Below, piece after piece: positions 20,836 through 31,130 of a stretch of DNA of 64,000 nucleotides. The translations under genes and the position numbers were made by a program. The notes under the pieces are model-generated. The model searched no databases, was not told the DNA's origin, and saw only the letters and a list, made by a program, of their open reading frames with translations. Positions within the stretch are counted from its first letter, which is position 1; every line of letters starts with the position of its first letter. Source of the DNA: an uncultured Alphaproteobacteria bacterium (GTDB taxonomy: Bacteria > Pseudomonadota > Alphaproteobacteria > HIMB59 > GCA-002718135); contig CACGUF010000001.1 of assembly GCA_902576125.1 (NCBI GenBank), positions 1 to 64,000 on the forward strand, read 5' to 3'.

Positions 20836-21840
20836 ATGTTTAACTTTGCTCTAATAGGTGCTGGCCGGATAGGTAAAATGCATGCTGAAATTATTAATGC
20901 TAACCCAGATACTAATCTTAAATTTGTATATGATCTAAACCCAGAGTTTGCAATTGAAGTAGCAAATAAATCAAATGCTGAAATAGCCCATTCTCCCGAA
21001 GATGCCATTAAATCTTCTGAAATAGATGCTGTTTTAATTGCTTCAGCAACACCAACACATATTCAGTTTATTAAAATGGCTGCAAGTGCTGGAAAACCAG
21101 TTTTTTGTGAAAAACCAATTGATTTAGATATTAACAAAGTAAATGAGTGCAAAAAAGAATTAAAGGATATTAAATCACCAATTCAAATTGGATTTAACAG
21201 AAGGTTTGATCTTAGTCACAGCAAAGCTCAGCAAGCAAGACTTAATAAAGAAATTGGTATTTTAGAAATGATTGTTATTACCAGCAGAGATCCTGCGGCT
21301 CCTGGTTTAGATTATTTAAATGCAGCTGGAGGTTTTTTTAGAGATACTACAATACATGATTTTGACTTATCTCGTTTTATTTTGGGTGATGATCCAATAT
21401 TAGAAGTTTCAGCATTTGGTGCAAACTTATTTGATGAAAATGCCAAGATTGCAAATGATTTTGATACTGCGATGTTTATCTTAAAATCAAAATCTGGTGT
21501 ATTAATTCATATAAATAATTCAAGAAGAGCTGTTTATGGTTATGATCAACGTGTTGAGATTTTTGGAAGCGAAGGAATGGTTATTTCAAATAATCAAACT
21601 ACAAATTCATTAGAAAGATACACTTCCACTTCAACTAGTTCAAAAGATTTGATACATTTCTTTTTTATTGAAAGATATCAACAAGCATATCGTGATCAAT
21701 TTAATAGTTTTGTTGAATGTATTAAAATGAATAAACCTCCAAAAGTTACATTTGAAGATGGAAGAAAAGCACTAATTATTGCAAATGCAGCTTACGAGTC
21801 ATTTGAAAATAAAAAAACTGTAGAAATAAAATATGATTAA
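20836..21840 (+). CDS. Gfo/Idh/MocA family oxidoreductase (inositol 2-dehydrogenase-like)
   Basis: FALIGAGRIGKMHAE, CEKPIDLD, GFNRRFD, RDTTIHDFDLSRFI motifs. Confidence 0.88.
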   Translation: MFNFALIGAGRIGKMHAEIINANPDTNLKFVYDLNPEFAIEVANKSNAEIAHSPEDAIKSSEIDAVLIASATPTHIQFIKMAASAGKPVFCEKPIDLDINKVNECKKELKDIKSPIQIGFNRRFDLSHSKAQQARLNKEIGILEMIVITSRDPAAPGLDYLNAAGGFFRDTTIHDFDLSRFILGDDPILEVSAFGANLFDENAKIANDFDTAMFILKSKSGVLIHINNSRRAVYGYDQRVEIFGSEGMVISNNQTTNSLERYTSTSTSSKDLIHFFFIERYQQAYRDQFNSFVECIKMNKPPKVTFEDGRKALIIANAAYESFENKKTVEIKYD

Positions 21841-22693
21841 AAAAAAGATTACAAAGGAGAATTTTAATGCTCAATTTAAAGGCAAAATCATTGTTGTGAC
21901 AGGCAGTACTCAAGGTAGCGGTGCAGAAACTGCAAAGCTCTTAGCAATACGTGGTGCTAAAGGAATTACAATTTGTGGTAGAAATGAAAAAAATGGCAAA
22001 AAAGTTAAAAAAGAAATTGAGTCTTTAGGGGCTAAATGTATATTTATAAAAGCAGACTTAGAAAACTTAAAAGATTGTAAAAAAATTATTTCTCAAACAG
22101 ATAAAAAATTTGGAACAATCAACTCTTTGATTAATTGTGCAGCATATACAGGACGTGGTACTATTTTAAGTACAACACCAAAAGAATTTGAAAGAATGTT
22201 TAATGTTAATACGAGAGCGCCATTTTTTTTAATGCAGGAAGCTATTAAAATTATGATTAGAGATAAAGTTAAAGGAACAATAGCTCATGTTCTCTCAGTA
22301 GCTGCTTATAGTGGAATGCCATTTTTAGCTGCTTATAGCCCTTCAAAAGCTGCACTTGGAATTATGATTAAAAACGTTGCGAATGCCGTTTCAGGTCATC
22401 AAATTAGAGTTAATGGAATGAATTTAGGATGGACAGATACACCTGCAGAACATGATGTACAAAAGAAATACCATAAAGGTACAAAAGATTGGCTAAAAAA
22501 AGCTGAAAAAAAAGTACCTTTTAAAAGATTAAACAAACCTATTGATGTTGCACGAATGCTTGCTTTTTTATGTGCAGAAGAATCTGGATTAATGACAGGG
22601 AGTTTAGTTGATTATGATCAAACTGTAGTAGGTTGGCATTCTTATTCGGCTTACGACACAAATATTCTTGATGATAGTCTTCTTGGAGAATAA
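21833..22693 (+). CDS. Short-chain dehydrogenase/reductase
   Basis: VTGSTQGSGAETAK, NCAAYTG, YSPSKAA motifs. Confidence 0.88.
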   Translation: MIKKKITKENFNAQFKGKIIVVTGSTQGSGAETAKLLAIRGAKGITICGRNEKNGKKVKKEIESLGAKCIFIKADLENLKDCKKIISQTDKKFGTINSLINCAAYTGRGTILSTTPKEFERMFNVNTRAPFFLMQEAIKIMIRDKVKGTIAHVLSVAAYSGMPFLAAYSPSKAALGIMIKNVANAVSGHQIRVNGMNLGWTDTPAEHDVQKKYHKGTKDWLKKAEKKVPFKRLNKPIDVARMLAFLCAEESGLMTGSLVDYDQTVVGWHSYSAYDTNILDDSLLGE

Positions 22694-22698
22694 CTTAA

Positions 22699-24756
22699 TT
22701 ATTCGATACCAAGTAACTTTTTTCTTTCATCAGCCCATGTTCTAATAAGATTATCAGCAGCTAAGCAGATAAATGAAACAAATATACCTAATGTTAAGCC
22801 AATGCCCGCTCCATTTGGTCTTGATAAACATCCCATAATTATTTGACCCAAATCTTCTGTTCCAATTAAAGCACCTAAAACTATCATCATTAATGCAAAA
22901 ATTAGAGTTTGGTTTATACCCAGCATAATATGAGGAAATGCTAATGGTAATTCAATAGATTTCCATCTTTGAAAATTAGATACCCCGGACATAGATGCAG
23001 CATCATGCAAAGAGGAAGGAACACTTCTTAGTCCTTCCACTGTATATCTTGTTGCTGGTACAGATGCATAAGCAATAGCAGCAATCATAACTGAAGTATC
23101 TGTAATTCCAAAAAGAAGAATAACAGGTATTAAGTAAATAAATGAAGGAAAAGTCTGAAAAAAATCACAAACACCAAGAATGAATTTAGCTGAAATTTCA
23201 TTGCGAGCACAAAGTGAGCCAGTTACAATACCAAGTATAGCAGATACACCTACTGCAAAAGTGGCCATATAAGCAGTAATTAAAGCTCTATTCCAATATT
23301 CTGATAATGCTATAAATAATATTAGAGCTCCAACTATTATACATGATCTTAACCCACCAATAATATATCCTGCACCCATAACTAAAACAAAAGTAGATAC
23401 TACAGGCATTCCAAGATAAGCATCTTTCATTACAAATAGAACATTAGTTATTAAAAATTTATTAAAAATATTTAAGTAATAGAAAAATGTTTCCCAAATC
23501 CAATCAACTCCTGCATCTAAAATTGGAGCAATTGTTAATCCTTCACCAAAAGGTATTAAGTATAAATAATTGAAACCTTTTTCAAAATAAAATGCACTAA
23601 AGTAAGCTATAACTCCTAAAATTGCTGTTAGTAAAATAAAATAAATTGTCGCTAGATTTTTTTTGTAAAAATTTAAATTTGCAAAATAATCTTTTTGTTT
23701 ATTTGCCCAAGCCAATGATAATTTATCTAACACAACTGCAATTATAACTACGCAAATACCAATTTCAGCAGCTTTGCCAATTTTAAGACCATTTAAAGCA
23801 ACTTTTAAATTAAATCCTAAACCTTTTGCACCAATAAAAGCTGCTATAGTTGTCATTGCAAGACATTGCATTATTACTTGATTTACTCCAATTAAAATAT
23901 CTCTTCTTGCTGTTGGAATTAAAACTCTAAATAATAACTGAAATCTATTACATCCACTCATCAAACCTGACTCAACAACTTCTGGAGATATTTTTTTTAA
24001 ACCAAGAATTGTTAGGCGAATCATAGGAGGAGTGGCAAATATGATTGTTGCAACAGCACCTGCATGATCACCAATTCCAAATAATACCAAAATTGGCACA
24101 AGATAAGAAAAGTGTGGCATTGTTTGTGCAATATTTAAGATTGGTTGGAGAGTTTTTTCAACTTTTTTACTCAAATATCCTAATATTCCTAAAGATAACC
24201 CTAATATAAAACAAATTGGAGCGGTAACTAAAACTAGTGATAAAGTTTCCATTGTTGGCTCCCATTGCCCAAATATGGAGACATAAAAAAAACCTATACT
24301 TGCAATAAAAGCTAAACCTAATCCTTGTAATCTATAGCCAAGAATAAATAATCCTATTACAACTGCAGTCCATGGAACAGCAGGAAGATAAAGCCATTTC
24401 AATTCTTTGAAAGCACCACCAGTAATTGATCCTATTGTTTGAAGTCCACCTAGAAATATTTCTCTTATAAATATAATTAAAAATAATAGAAAATCTGCAA
24501 TAGATCTTGTTATTATTCTAAAAACGGGTTTGTCTTCATACATTTGCCAATCTGGATCATAAACTGGAACAGTAAGCCATTTAAACATTAGATTATCTAG
24601 TAAAGTATTAATTAATAATGGAATATCTTTTAAGAGTGGTGGCAATCTCCATAAAAAACTATTTTCATCCTCAGGTACTAGAAAATATAAAAGTAAAAAA
24701 ACAATAAATAAAAAACTAAATTGTTGTGGTCTGGAATTTTTAAAATTTGTTAACAT
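22699..24756 (-). CDS. tmoV: ABC permease with two fused transport domains, betaine/TMAO (TmoV) type
   Basis: 685 aa with two ProW-like halves (ESGLMSGCNRFQLLFRVLIPTARRDI and DAASMSGVSNFQRWKSIELPLAFPHI); lies in a transporter unit divergent from tmm. Confidence 0.78.
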   Translation of the reverse strand: MLTNFKNSRPQQFSFLFIVFLLLYFLVPEDENSFLWRLPPLLKDIPLLINTLLDNLMFKWLTVPVYDPDWQMYEDKPVFRIITRSIADFLLFLIIFIREIFLGGLQTIGSITGGAFKELKWLYLPAVPWTAVVIGLFILGYRLQGLGLAFIASIGFFYVSIFGQWEPTMETLSLVLVTAPICFILGLSLGILGYLSKKVEKTLQPILNIAQTMPHFSYLVPILVLFGIGDHAGAVATIIFATPPMIRLTILGLKKISPEVVESGLMSGCNRFQLLFRVLIPTARRDILIGVNQVIMQCLAMTTIAAFIGAKGLGFNLKVALNGLKIGKAAEIGICVVIIAVVLDKLSLAWANKQKDYFANLNFYKKNLATIYFILLTAILGVIAYFSAFYFEKGFNYLYLIPFGEGLTIAPILDAGVDWIWETFFYYLNIFNKFLITNVLFVMKDAYLGMPVVSTFVLVMGAGYIIGGLRSCIIVGALILFIALSEYWNRALITAYMATFAVGVSAILGIVTGSLCARNEISAKFILGVCDFFQTFPSFIYLIPVILLFGITDTSVMIAAIAYASVPATRYTVEGLRSVPSSLHDAASMSGVSNFQRWKSIELPLAFPHIMLGINQTLIFALMMIVLGALIGTEDLGQIIMGCLSRPNGAGIGLTLGIFVSFICLAADNLIRTWADERKKLLGIE

Positions 24757-24768
24757 TTTATATTATAT

Positions 24769-25809
24769 TTATTTTCCGAAAATCACTTTTATTACTTTAG
24801 CAGGATTTAACGAACCGACAATTTCATTATTATTATCAACTACAGTTAATATTTCTTTGCTGTTAAGGATTGACTCAGCTAATGTTTCAATAATAGCATC
24901 TTTAGATACTTTAGTAGAACTTGAATTATTTGAATCATAAGCATCCATAATAGATTCAATTTTAAGAACTTTTTCTCTAGGTACATCTTCAGTAAATTTT
25001 TTTACATATTCAGTTGCTGGATTCAATACAATATTATCAGGAGTGTCTAATTGTTCTATTATTCCATCTTTCATAATTGCAATACGATCTGCTAAGCGAA
25101 GAGCTTCATCGAAATCATGTGTAACAAACATAATTGTTTTATTTAAAACTGCTTGTAATCTTAAAAACTCATCCTGCATTTCTTTTCGTATGAGGGGATC
25201 AAGAGCTGAAAACGGTTCGTCTAAAAACCAAATATCAGGTTCTACTGCTAGTGAACGTGCAATTCCTACTCTTTGTTGCTGCCCTCCTGAAAGTTCTCTT
25301 GGAAAATAATTTTCTCTACCTTTTAATCCTACTAACTCAACCATCTCTAAAGCTTTTGCCATACTTTCTCTTGTATTGGTGCCCTTGACTTGAAGAGGAA
25401 AAGCAATATTTTCAATAACAGTTTTGTGAGGTAGAAGAGCAAAACTTTGAAAGACCATTCCCATTTTATTTCTTCTTAATTCGATTAATTGTCTGCTATT
25501 CATTGATAACAAATCTTCACCATCAATAAATATTTTTCCAGCAGTGGCATCTGTAAGTCTTGATATGCATCGAAGTAATGTTGACTTTCCTGAGCCTGAT
25601 AATCCCATGACTACCATCATTTCACCTTTTTGAACTCCAAAAGAGGCGTTATTTACGCCTACTATACAACCAGCTTCTTGAAAAGTTTTTGCATCAACTT
25701 GTCCATTTGAATTTTCAAGAAGTTTAAAAGCATTACTTCCAAAAATTTTATAAACAGATTCACACTTAATTACCGGTGTATTACTAGAGTTATCTGATGA
25801 TTGAGACAT
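24769..25809 (-). CDS. tmoW: ABC ATP-binding protein, ProV/TmoW type
   Basis: GLSGSGKSTLLRCI, LSGGQQQRVGIARSL, DEPFSALDPLIR; C-terminal CBS-like region. Confidence 0.8.
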   Translation of the reverse strand: MSQSSDNSSNTPVIKCESVYKIFGSNAFKLLENSNGQVDAKTFQEAGCIVGVNNASFGVQKGEMMVVMGLSGSGKSTLLRCISRLTDATAGKIFIDGEDLLSMNSRQLIELRRNKMGMVFQSFALLPHKTVIENIAFPLQVKGTNTRESMAKALEMVELVGLKGRENYFPRELSGGQQQRVGIARSLAVEPDIWFLDEPFSALDPLIRKEMQDEFLRLQAVLNKTIMFVTHDFDEALRLADRIAIMKDGIIEQLDTPDNIVLNPATEYVKKFTEDVPREKVLKIESIMDAYDSNNSSSTKVSKDAIIETLAESILNSKEILTVVDNNNEIVGSLNPAKVIKVIFGK

Positions 25810-25845
25810 TTTTGAACAATATTCTATTTTAAACCTAAATAAAAT

Positions 25846-25880
25846 AAAAAAATCCCCCCTTTATTAGGGGGGGATTTTTT
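25846..25880 (-). terminator. Hairpin with C6/G7 stem and flanking A/T tracts between SBP and ATPase genes
   Basis: aaaaaaatcccccct-ttatt-aggggggga-tttttt. Confidence 0.82.
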
Positions 25881-25895
25881 ATAAATTAAAATTTT

Positions 25896-26837
25896 CTAGT
25901 TTTTCCAAAGATCAATAAGATCTCTATGTTGAGCAATAAATTCTGTTGCAGCAGCAGCATGATCCATGCCTTGGCTATCAACTAAATCTGCCATCAGACC
26001 AATTTGTGGAGCTGTGAATGACATTTTTGTATAAAATTTATATGCATCTGGATGTGTTATAGGAAATTTGATGTGAGCAGCTTTTTTAAGCCAACCTTTT
26101 GGAGAACCACAACCTGTAGTTTCAAGAGTTCCTCCATTTTCCAATCTGCATCCTTCAAAGTATGGTGGAAAATCAATAAATGTAAATCCAGCTGCATCAG
26201 TAAAGTTCGGAGACCAGTTGAATATAACTGTTCCACGACCTTCTGCTTTTGCTGCTTTTAATTCTGCCCATAATGCATCCGCACTACCAGCAAATTTAAC
26301 AGTCCACAAATCATCAATTCCTAGACCTTTAAGTCTGTTTGGCATAACTTCAGTATGCCACTCATAAGGTCCTTCTAACCAACGACCTTTTCCATCAGAG
26401 TCAGCTGTAGCAAAATTAGCTGCACATTCAGGTGACTTTAATGCTTCCCAATTAGGTAATCCAGGACATAGACCTTCATCAATTACCCAGTTAGGTACAC
26501 CCATTTCCTCAAAAGTGATTAAGTTATGACTACCCGCATCAATTAAACCACCTTTATCCATTGCAGCATAAAAAGGAAGAGCCATAGTTGACTCCCATGT
26601 TTCGTGTGCAACGTGTAGATCGCCAATTCTTACTGCTTCATATCTTGAAGCTGACTCAGCTGGAACTAGTTCAGCTGTATGACCCATTTCTTCAAATACT
26701 TGAGCCATAACATTTGCCATAACTATTTGACTTGACCAGTTTAAAACTGGTATTCTAATTGGATCAGCTGCTTTAGCAACACTACTAAAAACGAATAGCG
26801 ATGCAATAACAGAGATCTTTATAATAAATTTTAACAT
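25896..26837 (-). CDS. tmoX: OpuAC/ProX-family SBP, probable TMAO-binding TmoX
   Basis: Signal peptide, ProX-like sequence; divergent neighbour of tmm and upstream of TmoW/TmoV-like genes. Confidence 0.75.
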   Translation of the reverse strand: MLKFIIKISVIASLFVFSSVAKAADPIRIPVLNWSSQIVMANVMAQVFEEMGHTAELVPAESASRYEAVRIGDLHVAHETWESTMALPFYAAMDKGGLIDAGSHNLITFEEMGVPNWVIDEGLCPGLPNWEALKSPECAANFATADSDGKGRWLEGPYEWHTEVMPNRLKGLGIDDLWTVKFAGSADALWAELKAAKAEGRGTVIFNWSPNFTDAAGFTFIDFPPYFEGCRLENGGTLETTGCGSPKGWLKKAAHIKFPITHPDAYKFYTKMSFTAPQIGLMADLVDSQGMDHAAAATEFIAQHRDLIDLWKN

Positions 26838-26912
26838 GTTTCCTCCATATGGGTTTTGTTAAATATATATTTAGCTAACAACTAAAGGGTCTAATAGATA
26901 AAGCAACGCTTT

Positions 26913-26931
26913 TGTTTCATATTTTGAAATA
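26913..26931. promoter_or_regulatory. Candidate operator TGTTTCA-TATTT-TGAAATA between divergent tmoX and tmm
   Basis: Near-palindrome; 13 of 14 arm positions match the perfect palindrome at 32844-32862. Confidence 0.4.
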
Positions 26932-26989
26932 ACTTTTTTCTTTAAAAATTTAATTATTTAAGAGATAATCAATTTTTATTGGAGGATAC

Positions 26990-28324
26990 ATGACAAAAGT
27001 AGCAATTATTGGATCAGGACCATGTGGATTATCAATATTAAGAGCTTTTCAGCATGCAGAGGAAAAAGGCAATGAAATTCCAGAGATTGTTTGTTTTGAA
27101 AAACAAGAAGATTGGGGAGGTTTATGGAACTATAGTTGGAGAACTGGATCTGATGAATTTGGGGATACAGTGCCAAATAGTATGTACCGATATCTTTGGT
27201 CGAATGGTCCAAAAGAATGTTTAGAATTTGCCGATTATTCATTTGATGAGCACTTTAAACAACCAATACCATCCTTTCCTCCGCGAGAAGTTTTATATGA
27301 TTATATTTTAGGTCGTGCAAAAAAAGCTAATGTAAAAAAATATATAAAATTTAATACTGTTGTAAGTAATGCTGTTTTTACGAGAAATAAATTTGAAATT
27401 ACTTCAGTCAATAAAAAAGAAAATAAAACTACAAAAGAAGATTTTGATTATCTGGTTGTTGCTACAGGACATTTTTCAGTTCCATACATACCATACTATG
27501 AAGGAATGAATTCTTTTCCTGGAAGAATATTACACGGACATGATTTTAGGGATGCTGAAGAGTTTAGAGATAAAGATATTGTAGTATTAGGTAGTAGTTA
27601 TTCAGCTGAGGATATAGCTCTTCAATGTTATAAGTATGGCGCGAAGTCAGTAACCATTGGTTATCGAAATAATCCCATGGGTTTTAAGTGGCCTAAAGGA
27701 ATGAAAGAAGTTCATTATCTAGATAGATTAGATGGTAAAAAGGCAATATTTAAAGATGGGCATGAGCAAAATACTGATGCAATTATTTTGTGTAGTGGTT
27801 ACCTCCATCACTTTCCTTATCTTGAGGATGCTTTAAAACTTAAAACAGGCAATAGATTGTACCCACCTCAACTTTACAAAGGTGTTGTTTGGCAAGATAA
27901 TCACAAAATGATGTATCTAGGTATGCAAGATCAATTTCATACTTTTAATATGTTTGATTGCCAGGCTTGGTTTGCTAGGGATGTAATTATGGGTAAAATT
28001 AAAATGCCTAGTGATCAAGATATTGAAAAAGATATTAATAAATGGGTATTAGAAGAAGAGGCTTTAGAAGATCCAATTCAAATGATAGATTTTCAAACTG
28101 AATACACTAAAGATTTACATTTAGCATCTGATTATCCTGAAATTGATTTTGAGTTAATTAGAAAGCATTTCAAGGATTGGGAACATCATAAAGAAGAAGA
28201 TATTATGACTTACAGAAATAATTCATTCTCTTCAGCTGTAACAGGAACAGTGGCTCCAATACACCATACACCTTGGGCAGAGGCGATGGATGACTCAATG
28301 AAAACATTTATGAAATCTAAATAA
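26990..28324 (+). CDS. tmm: Trimethylamine monooxygenase (flavin-containing monooxygenase)
   Basis: GSGPCGLSILRAFQ FAD motif, FEKQEDWGGLWNYSWRTG, MYRYLWSNGPKE, LGSSYSAEDIALQ NADPH motif, GTVAPIHHTPW; strongly resembles described marine Tmm. Confidence 0.93.
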   Translation: MTKVAIIGSGPCGLSILRAFQHAEEKGNEIPEIVCFEKQEDWGGLWNYSWRTGSDEFGDTVPNSMYRYLWSNGPKECLEFADYSFDEHFKQPIPSFPPREVLYDYILGRAKKANVKKYIKFNTVVSNAVFTRNKFEITSVNKKENKTTKEDFDYLVVATGHFSVPYIPYYEGMNSFPGRILHGHDFRDAEEFRDKDIVVLGSSYSAEDIALQCYKYGAKSVTIGYRNNPMGFKWPKGMKEVHYLDRLDGKKAIFKDGHEQNTDAIILCSGYLHHFPYLEDALKLKTGNRLYPPQLYKGVVWQDNHKMMYLGMQDQFHTFNMFDCQAWFARDVIMGKIKMPSDQDIEKDINKWVLEEEALEDPIQMIDFQTEYTKDLHLASDYPEIDFELIRKHFKDWEHHKEEDIMTYRNNSFSSAVTGTVAPIHHTPWAEAMDDSMKTFMKSK

Positions 28325-28326
28325 AC

Positions 28327-28692
28327 TTAGTTATCTGAATAAATATATTTTCCTCGATGTGTTACAACGCTAGTACATCCACTTTTAGTTGTGCTGTAAT
28401 GTGAAGATCCTGAAGAAAGTTGAACAAAATCTCCTTTCTTATAAATATATCCATCGGAGTCAGTTAAGTCACCTTCTATAATAAAAAATTCTTCTGGACC
28501 TGTGTGCTCATGAGCTTTTGATTTAGTATTTGGTTCCATTTTATAGAGGTAGGAACCTTCCCCCTTAGTATGATCATAACTTAAATTAAACCAATAAATA
28601 TTACCTGGCTGATCTTTTGATTCATCTTCAAGCAATTCCCATTTTAAGCTTTGAATATTAAATACTTTTCTTAAGTCTGACAAATTATTCAT
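28327..28692 (-). CDS. Cupin-domain protein
   Basis: AHEHTGPEEFFIIEGDLTDSDGYIYKKGDFV cupin motif; 15 nt downstream of tdm. Confidence 0.8.
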   Translation of the reverse strand: MNNLSDLRKVFNIQSLKWELLEDESKDQPGNIYWFNLSYDHTKGEGSYLYKMEPNTKSKAHEHTGPEEFFIIEGDLTDSDGYIYKKGDFVQLSSGSSHYSTTKSGCTSVVTHRGKYIYSDN

Positions 28693-28707
28693 TTAAATTA
28701 ATTCTAG

Positions 28708-31065
28708 TTAAGCTCTAACTTTACTTTTTGTAGGGTCATAAAAAGGAAAAGGCACAACTTTAGCTGATATTCTTTTTTGATGACCATCAAGCTTACCAAT
28801 TTCAAGCTTTGTATCAAGCTCTGATGAACGAACATCAATTCTGCATAAGGCAATATTTTTATTTAAAGTTGGAGAAATTGTTCCACTTGTTATAATTCCA
28901 ACTTGAGCTCTGCCACTATGCACACAATCACCATGATTAACTTTTTCATTACCTTCAATTTCTAACCCAACTAATTTTCTATGAGGATGTGCTTTTCTCT
29001 CAATTAAAGCATCTTTACCTATAAAATTTTGCTCTTTAGTTTTAAGAGGAACCGTAAAGCTTATCCCAGCTTCAAAAGGATCTGTTTCATCACTAAATTC
29101 ATTGCCTCCTAGAATTAAACCTGCTTCAATTCTAAGTATATCAAGCGCTTCAAATCCCATTGGTGAAATATTAAATTCTTTTCCTGCATTCCATACTGCA
29201 TCCCAAACTTTAGGCGCATCATTAGGGTGGCAGTATATTTCAAAGCCTAGCTCACCTGTGTATCCAGTTCGTGATAACATAATTGGAATTCCTTTATGAT
29301 CTCCAATTCTACTAATAGTAAAATGAAACCATTCTAAATTATTAACATCTGGGTGAGCAGGAGGAGTCCATATAATTTTGGATAACACTTTTCTACTGTT
29401 TGGTCCTTGCACTGAAATATTATGTAGGTGATCTGTTGAGGACTTAATATTTGTATGGAGTTTTAATTCTTCACTTAATTGAGTGAGCCATTCTCCTGAA
29501 TAATCACTACCGCAAATCCATCTAAAATTATGATCCCCTAATTTGTAGAGTGTACCATCATCAATCATAGTTCCATTCTCGTAACACATTGCTGAATATA
29601 CTACTTGACCAACTGCTAGTTTTTTTATGTTTCTTGTAAGTGCTACATTAAGTAATTCTTCAGCATCAGGTCCAAGAACTTCAAACTTTCTCAATGATGA
29701 TAAGTCCATCATGACTACATTATTTCTACATTCAGTGTATTCTCTAATAGTTCCAAAATTATTAAATTTATTAGGAATCCAAAAACCTGAAGAGTCCATC
29801 ATATCATTTGTTAGTCTAGATGTTCTTGGATGAAAACCTGTTTCCTTTGTTAGCATAAAATCACTTCCAGCATTTTTTCTATAACCAATAGATTTTGCAA
29901 ATCTATTTTTTTCTGAATAAACTCTAACGTATATGTCTGTAGGGTTCCAGTCATTTGCAGTATCAATATCATCAGGGCATGATGATGACACACATACAAG
30001 ATCTTTCTGTGCTTGAAAAAGCACGTAATCTCCGGGACGTGACCATGGCATGTCAGAAAAAATTACATTGTTCGCATCTATCCCAGTATTAAAAAATAAA
30101 TTAATAGCCGCCCAACCATTTCTTTTTTCAACTCCATATTTATCAAGTGCGAAATTAAAATTATCTGAGCAATTTATATGACCAAAATATCCTTGATCTT
30201 CATATAATTTTCTTGTGCAAGCTGTTCCAAAAGTGTCATGCCTACCAATAGTGTCTTGCACTACCTCGACCAGAGGTTCTAGATTTTTATCAAAATATTT
30301 TGAGTGTAAACCAGGCATTGCATACGAACCACCTAAAATAGCTCTACTTGCTGTAGTATCAATTGATAGTTCATTACCACTTTGAAGTGCATTACTATCA
30401 AAGGCCATGAAGTCTGAGCACTGTCTTCCAAATAAATCAATAATTTGAATATAGTCTCCTTTTTTAATTTCATAGGCATTTGCAGAACTATCTTTTATTA
30501 AAATTTCTTCTTTAGGCGAAGCTAGAGGTTCAGGTAAAATTCTCTCTAATTTATTATTTTTTGGATTTATTCTTTTAACTATTACTTCGATATCAGAAGG
30601 TGGATTTTGATTTCCAACAATCATATTTTCGCCAGGACACGCTAAGACAATAAAACAATTTTCATTTATTGTGATATTTTCACTATCATTTCTTTTAGAA
30701 TTTTCATTAAAATACAAAGATGAACTAAATTTATTAAGATTAATTTTTTTATTCTTTAATTTTTGAATCAAAAATAATTTATCAGAACTGCTATTTAAAA
30801 TTTCTTTAAAAAAAGAATTTTCTATTTCAGGTTTTTTATTAATAATATTTTGATTATTATTTCCTTCACTATCAAAAATAGTTATTTCACAAATTTGATT
30901 ACCTTCTAAATTTTTAAGATATAAATTATCACCCTTATCTAAGTCTATACCAATTAAACCTTGTCCTTTGATAATATATCTCTCCGTATCTTCAGGAAGT
31001 CCGTAAGAATCTAAGACAATAGGATTTGATCTTCTTACTGGATATTTGTTAATATCAATATTCAT
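28708..31065 (-). CDS. tdm: Trimethylamine-N-oxide demethylase (DUF1989 + GcvT/aminomethyltransferase fusion)
   Basis: N-terminal DUF1989-like region (CSDFMAFD, GTACTRKLYEDQGYFGHINCSDNF, CVSSSCPDD) fused to a THF-binding GcvT half (MLSRTGYTGELGFEIYC); next to tmm. Confidence 0.9.
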   Translation of the reverse strand: MNIDINKYPVRRSNPIVLDSYGLPEDTERYIIKGQGLIGIDLDKGDNLYLKNLEGNQICEITIFDSEGNNNQNIINKKPEIENSFFKEILNSSSDKLFLIQKLKNKKINLNKFSSSLYFNENSKRNDSENITINENCFIVLACPGENMIVGNQNPPSDIEVIVKRINPKNNKLERILPEPLASPKEEILIKDSSANAYEIKKGDYIQIIDLFGRQCSDFMAFDSNALQSGNELSIDTTASRAILGGSYAMPGLHSKYFDKNLEPLVEVVQDTIGRHDTFGTACTRKLYEDQGYFGHINCSDNFNFALDKYGVEKRNGWAAINLFFNTGIDANNVIFSDMPWSRPGDYVLFQAQKDLVCVSSSCPDDIDTANDWNPTDIYVRVYSEKNRFAKSIGYRKNAGSDFMLTKETGFHPRTSRLTNDMMDSSGFWIPNKFNNFGTIREYTECRNNVVMMDLSSLRKFEVLGPDAEELLNVALTRNIKKLAVGQVVYSAMCYENGTMIDDGTLYKLGDHNFRWICGSDYSGEWLTQLSEELKLHTNIKSSTDHLHNISVQGPNSRKVLSKIIWTPPAHPDVNNLEWFHFTISRIGDHKGIPIMLSRTGYTGELGFEIYCHPNDAPKVWDAVWNAGKEFNISPMGFEALDILRIEAGLILGGNEFSDETDPFEAGISFTVPLKTKEQNFIGKDALIERKAHPHRKLVGLEIEGNEKVNHGDCVHSGRAQVGIITSGTISPTLNKNIALCRIDVRSSELDTKLEIGKLDGHQKRISAKVVPFPFYDPTKSKVRA

Positions 31066-31130
31066 AATTTAATTTGCTTTTTTTATTAATTCAAATAGTG
31101 AAATTTATCTTAATATATCTCAAATAAACT

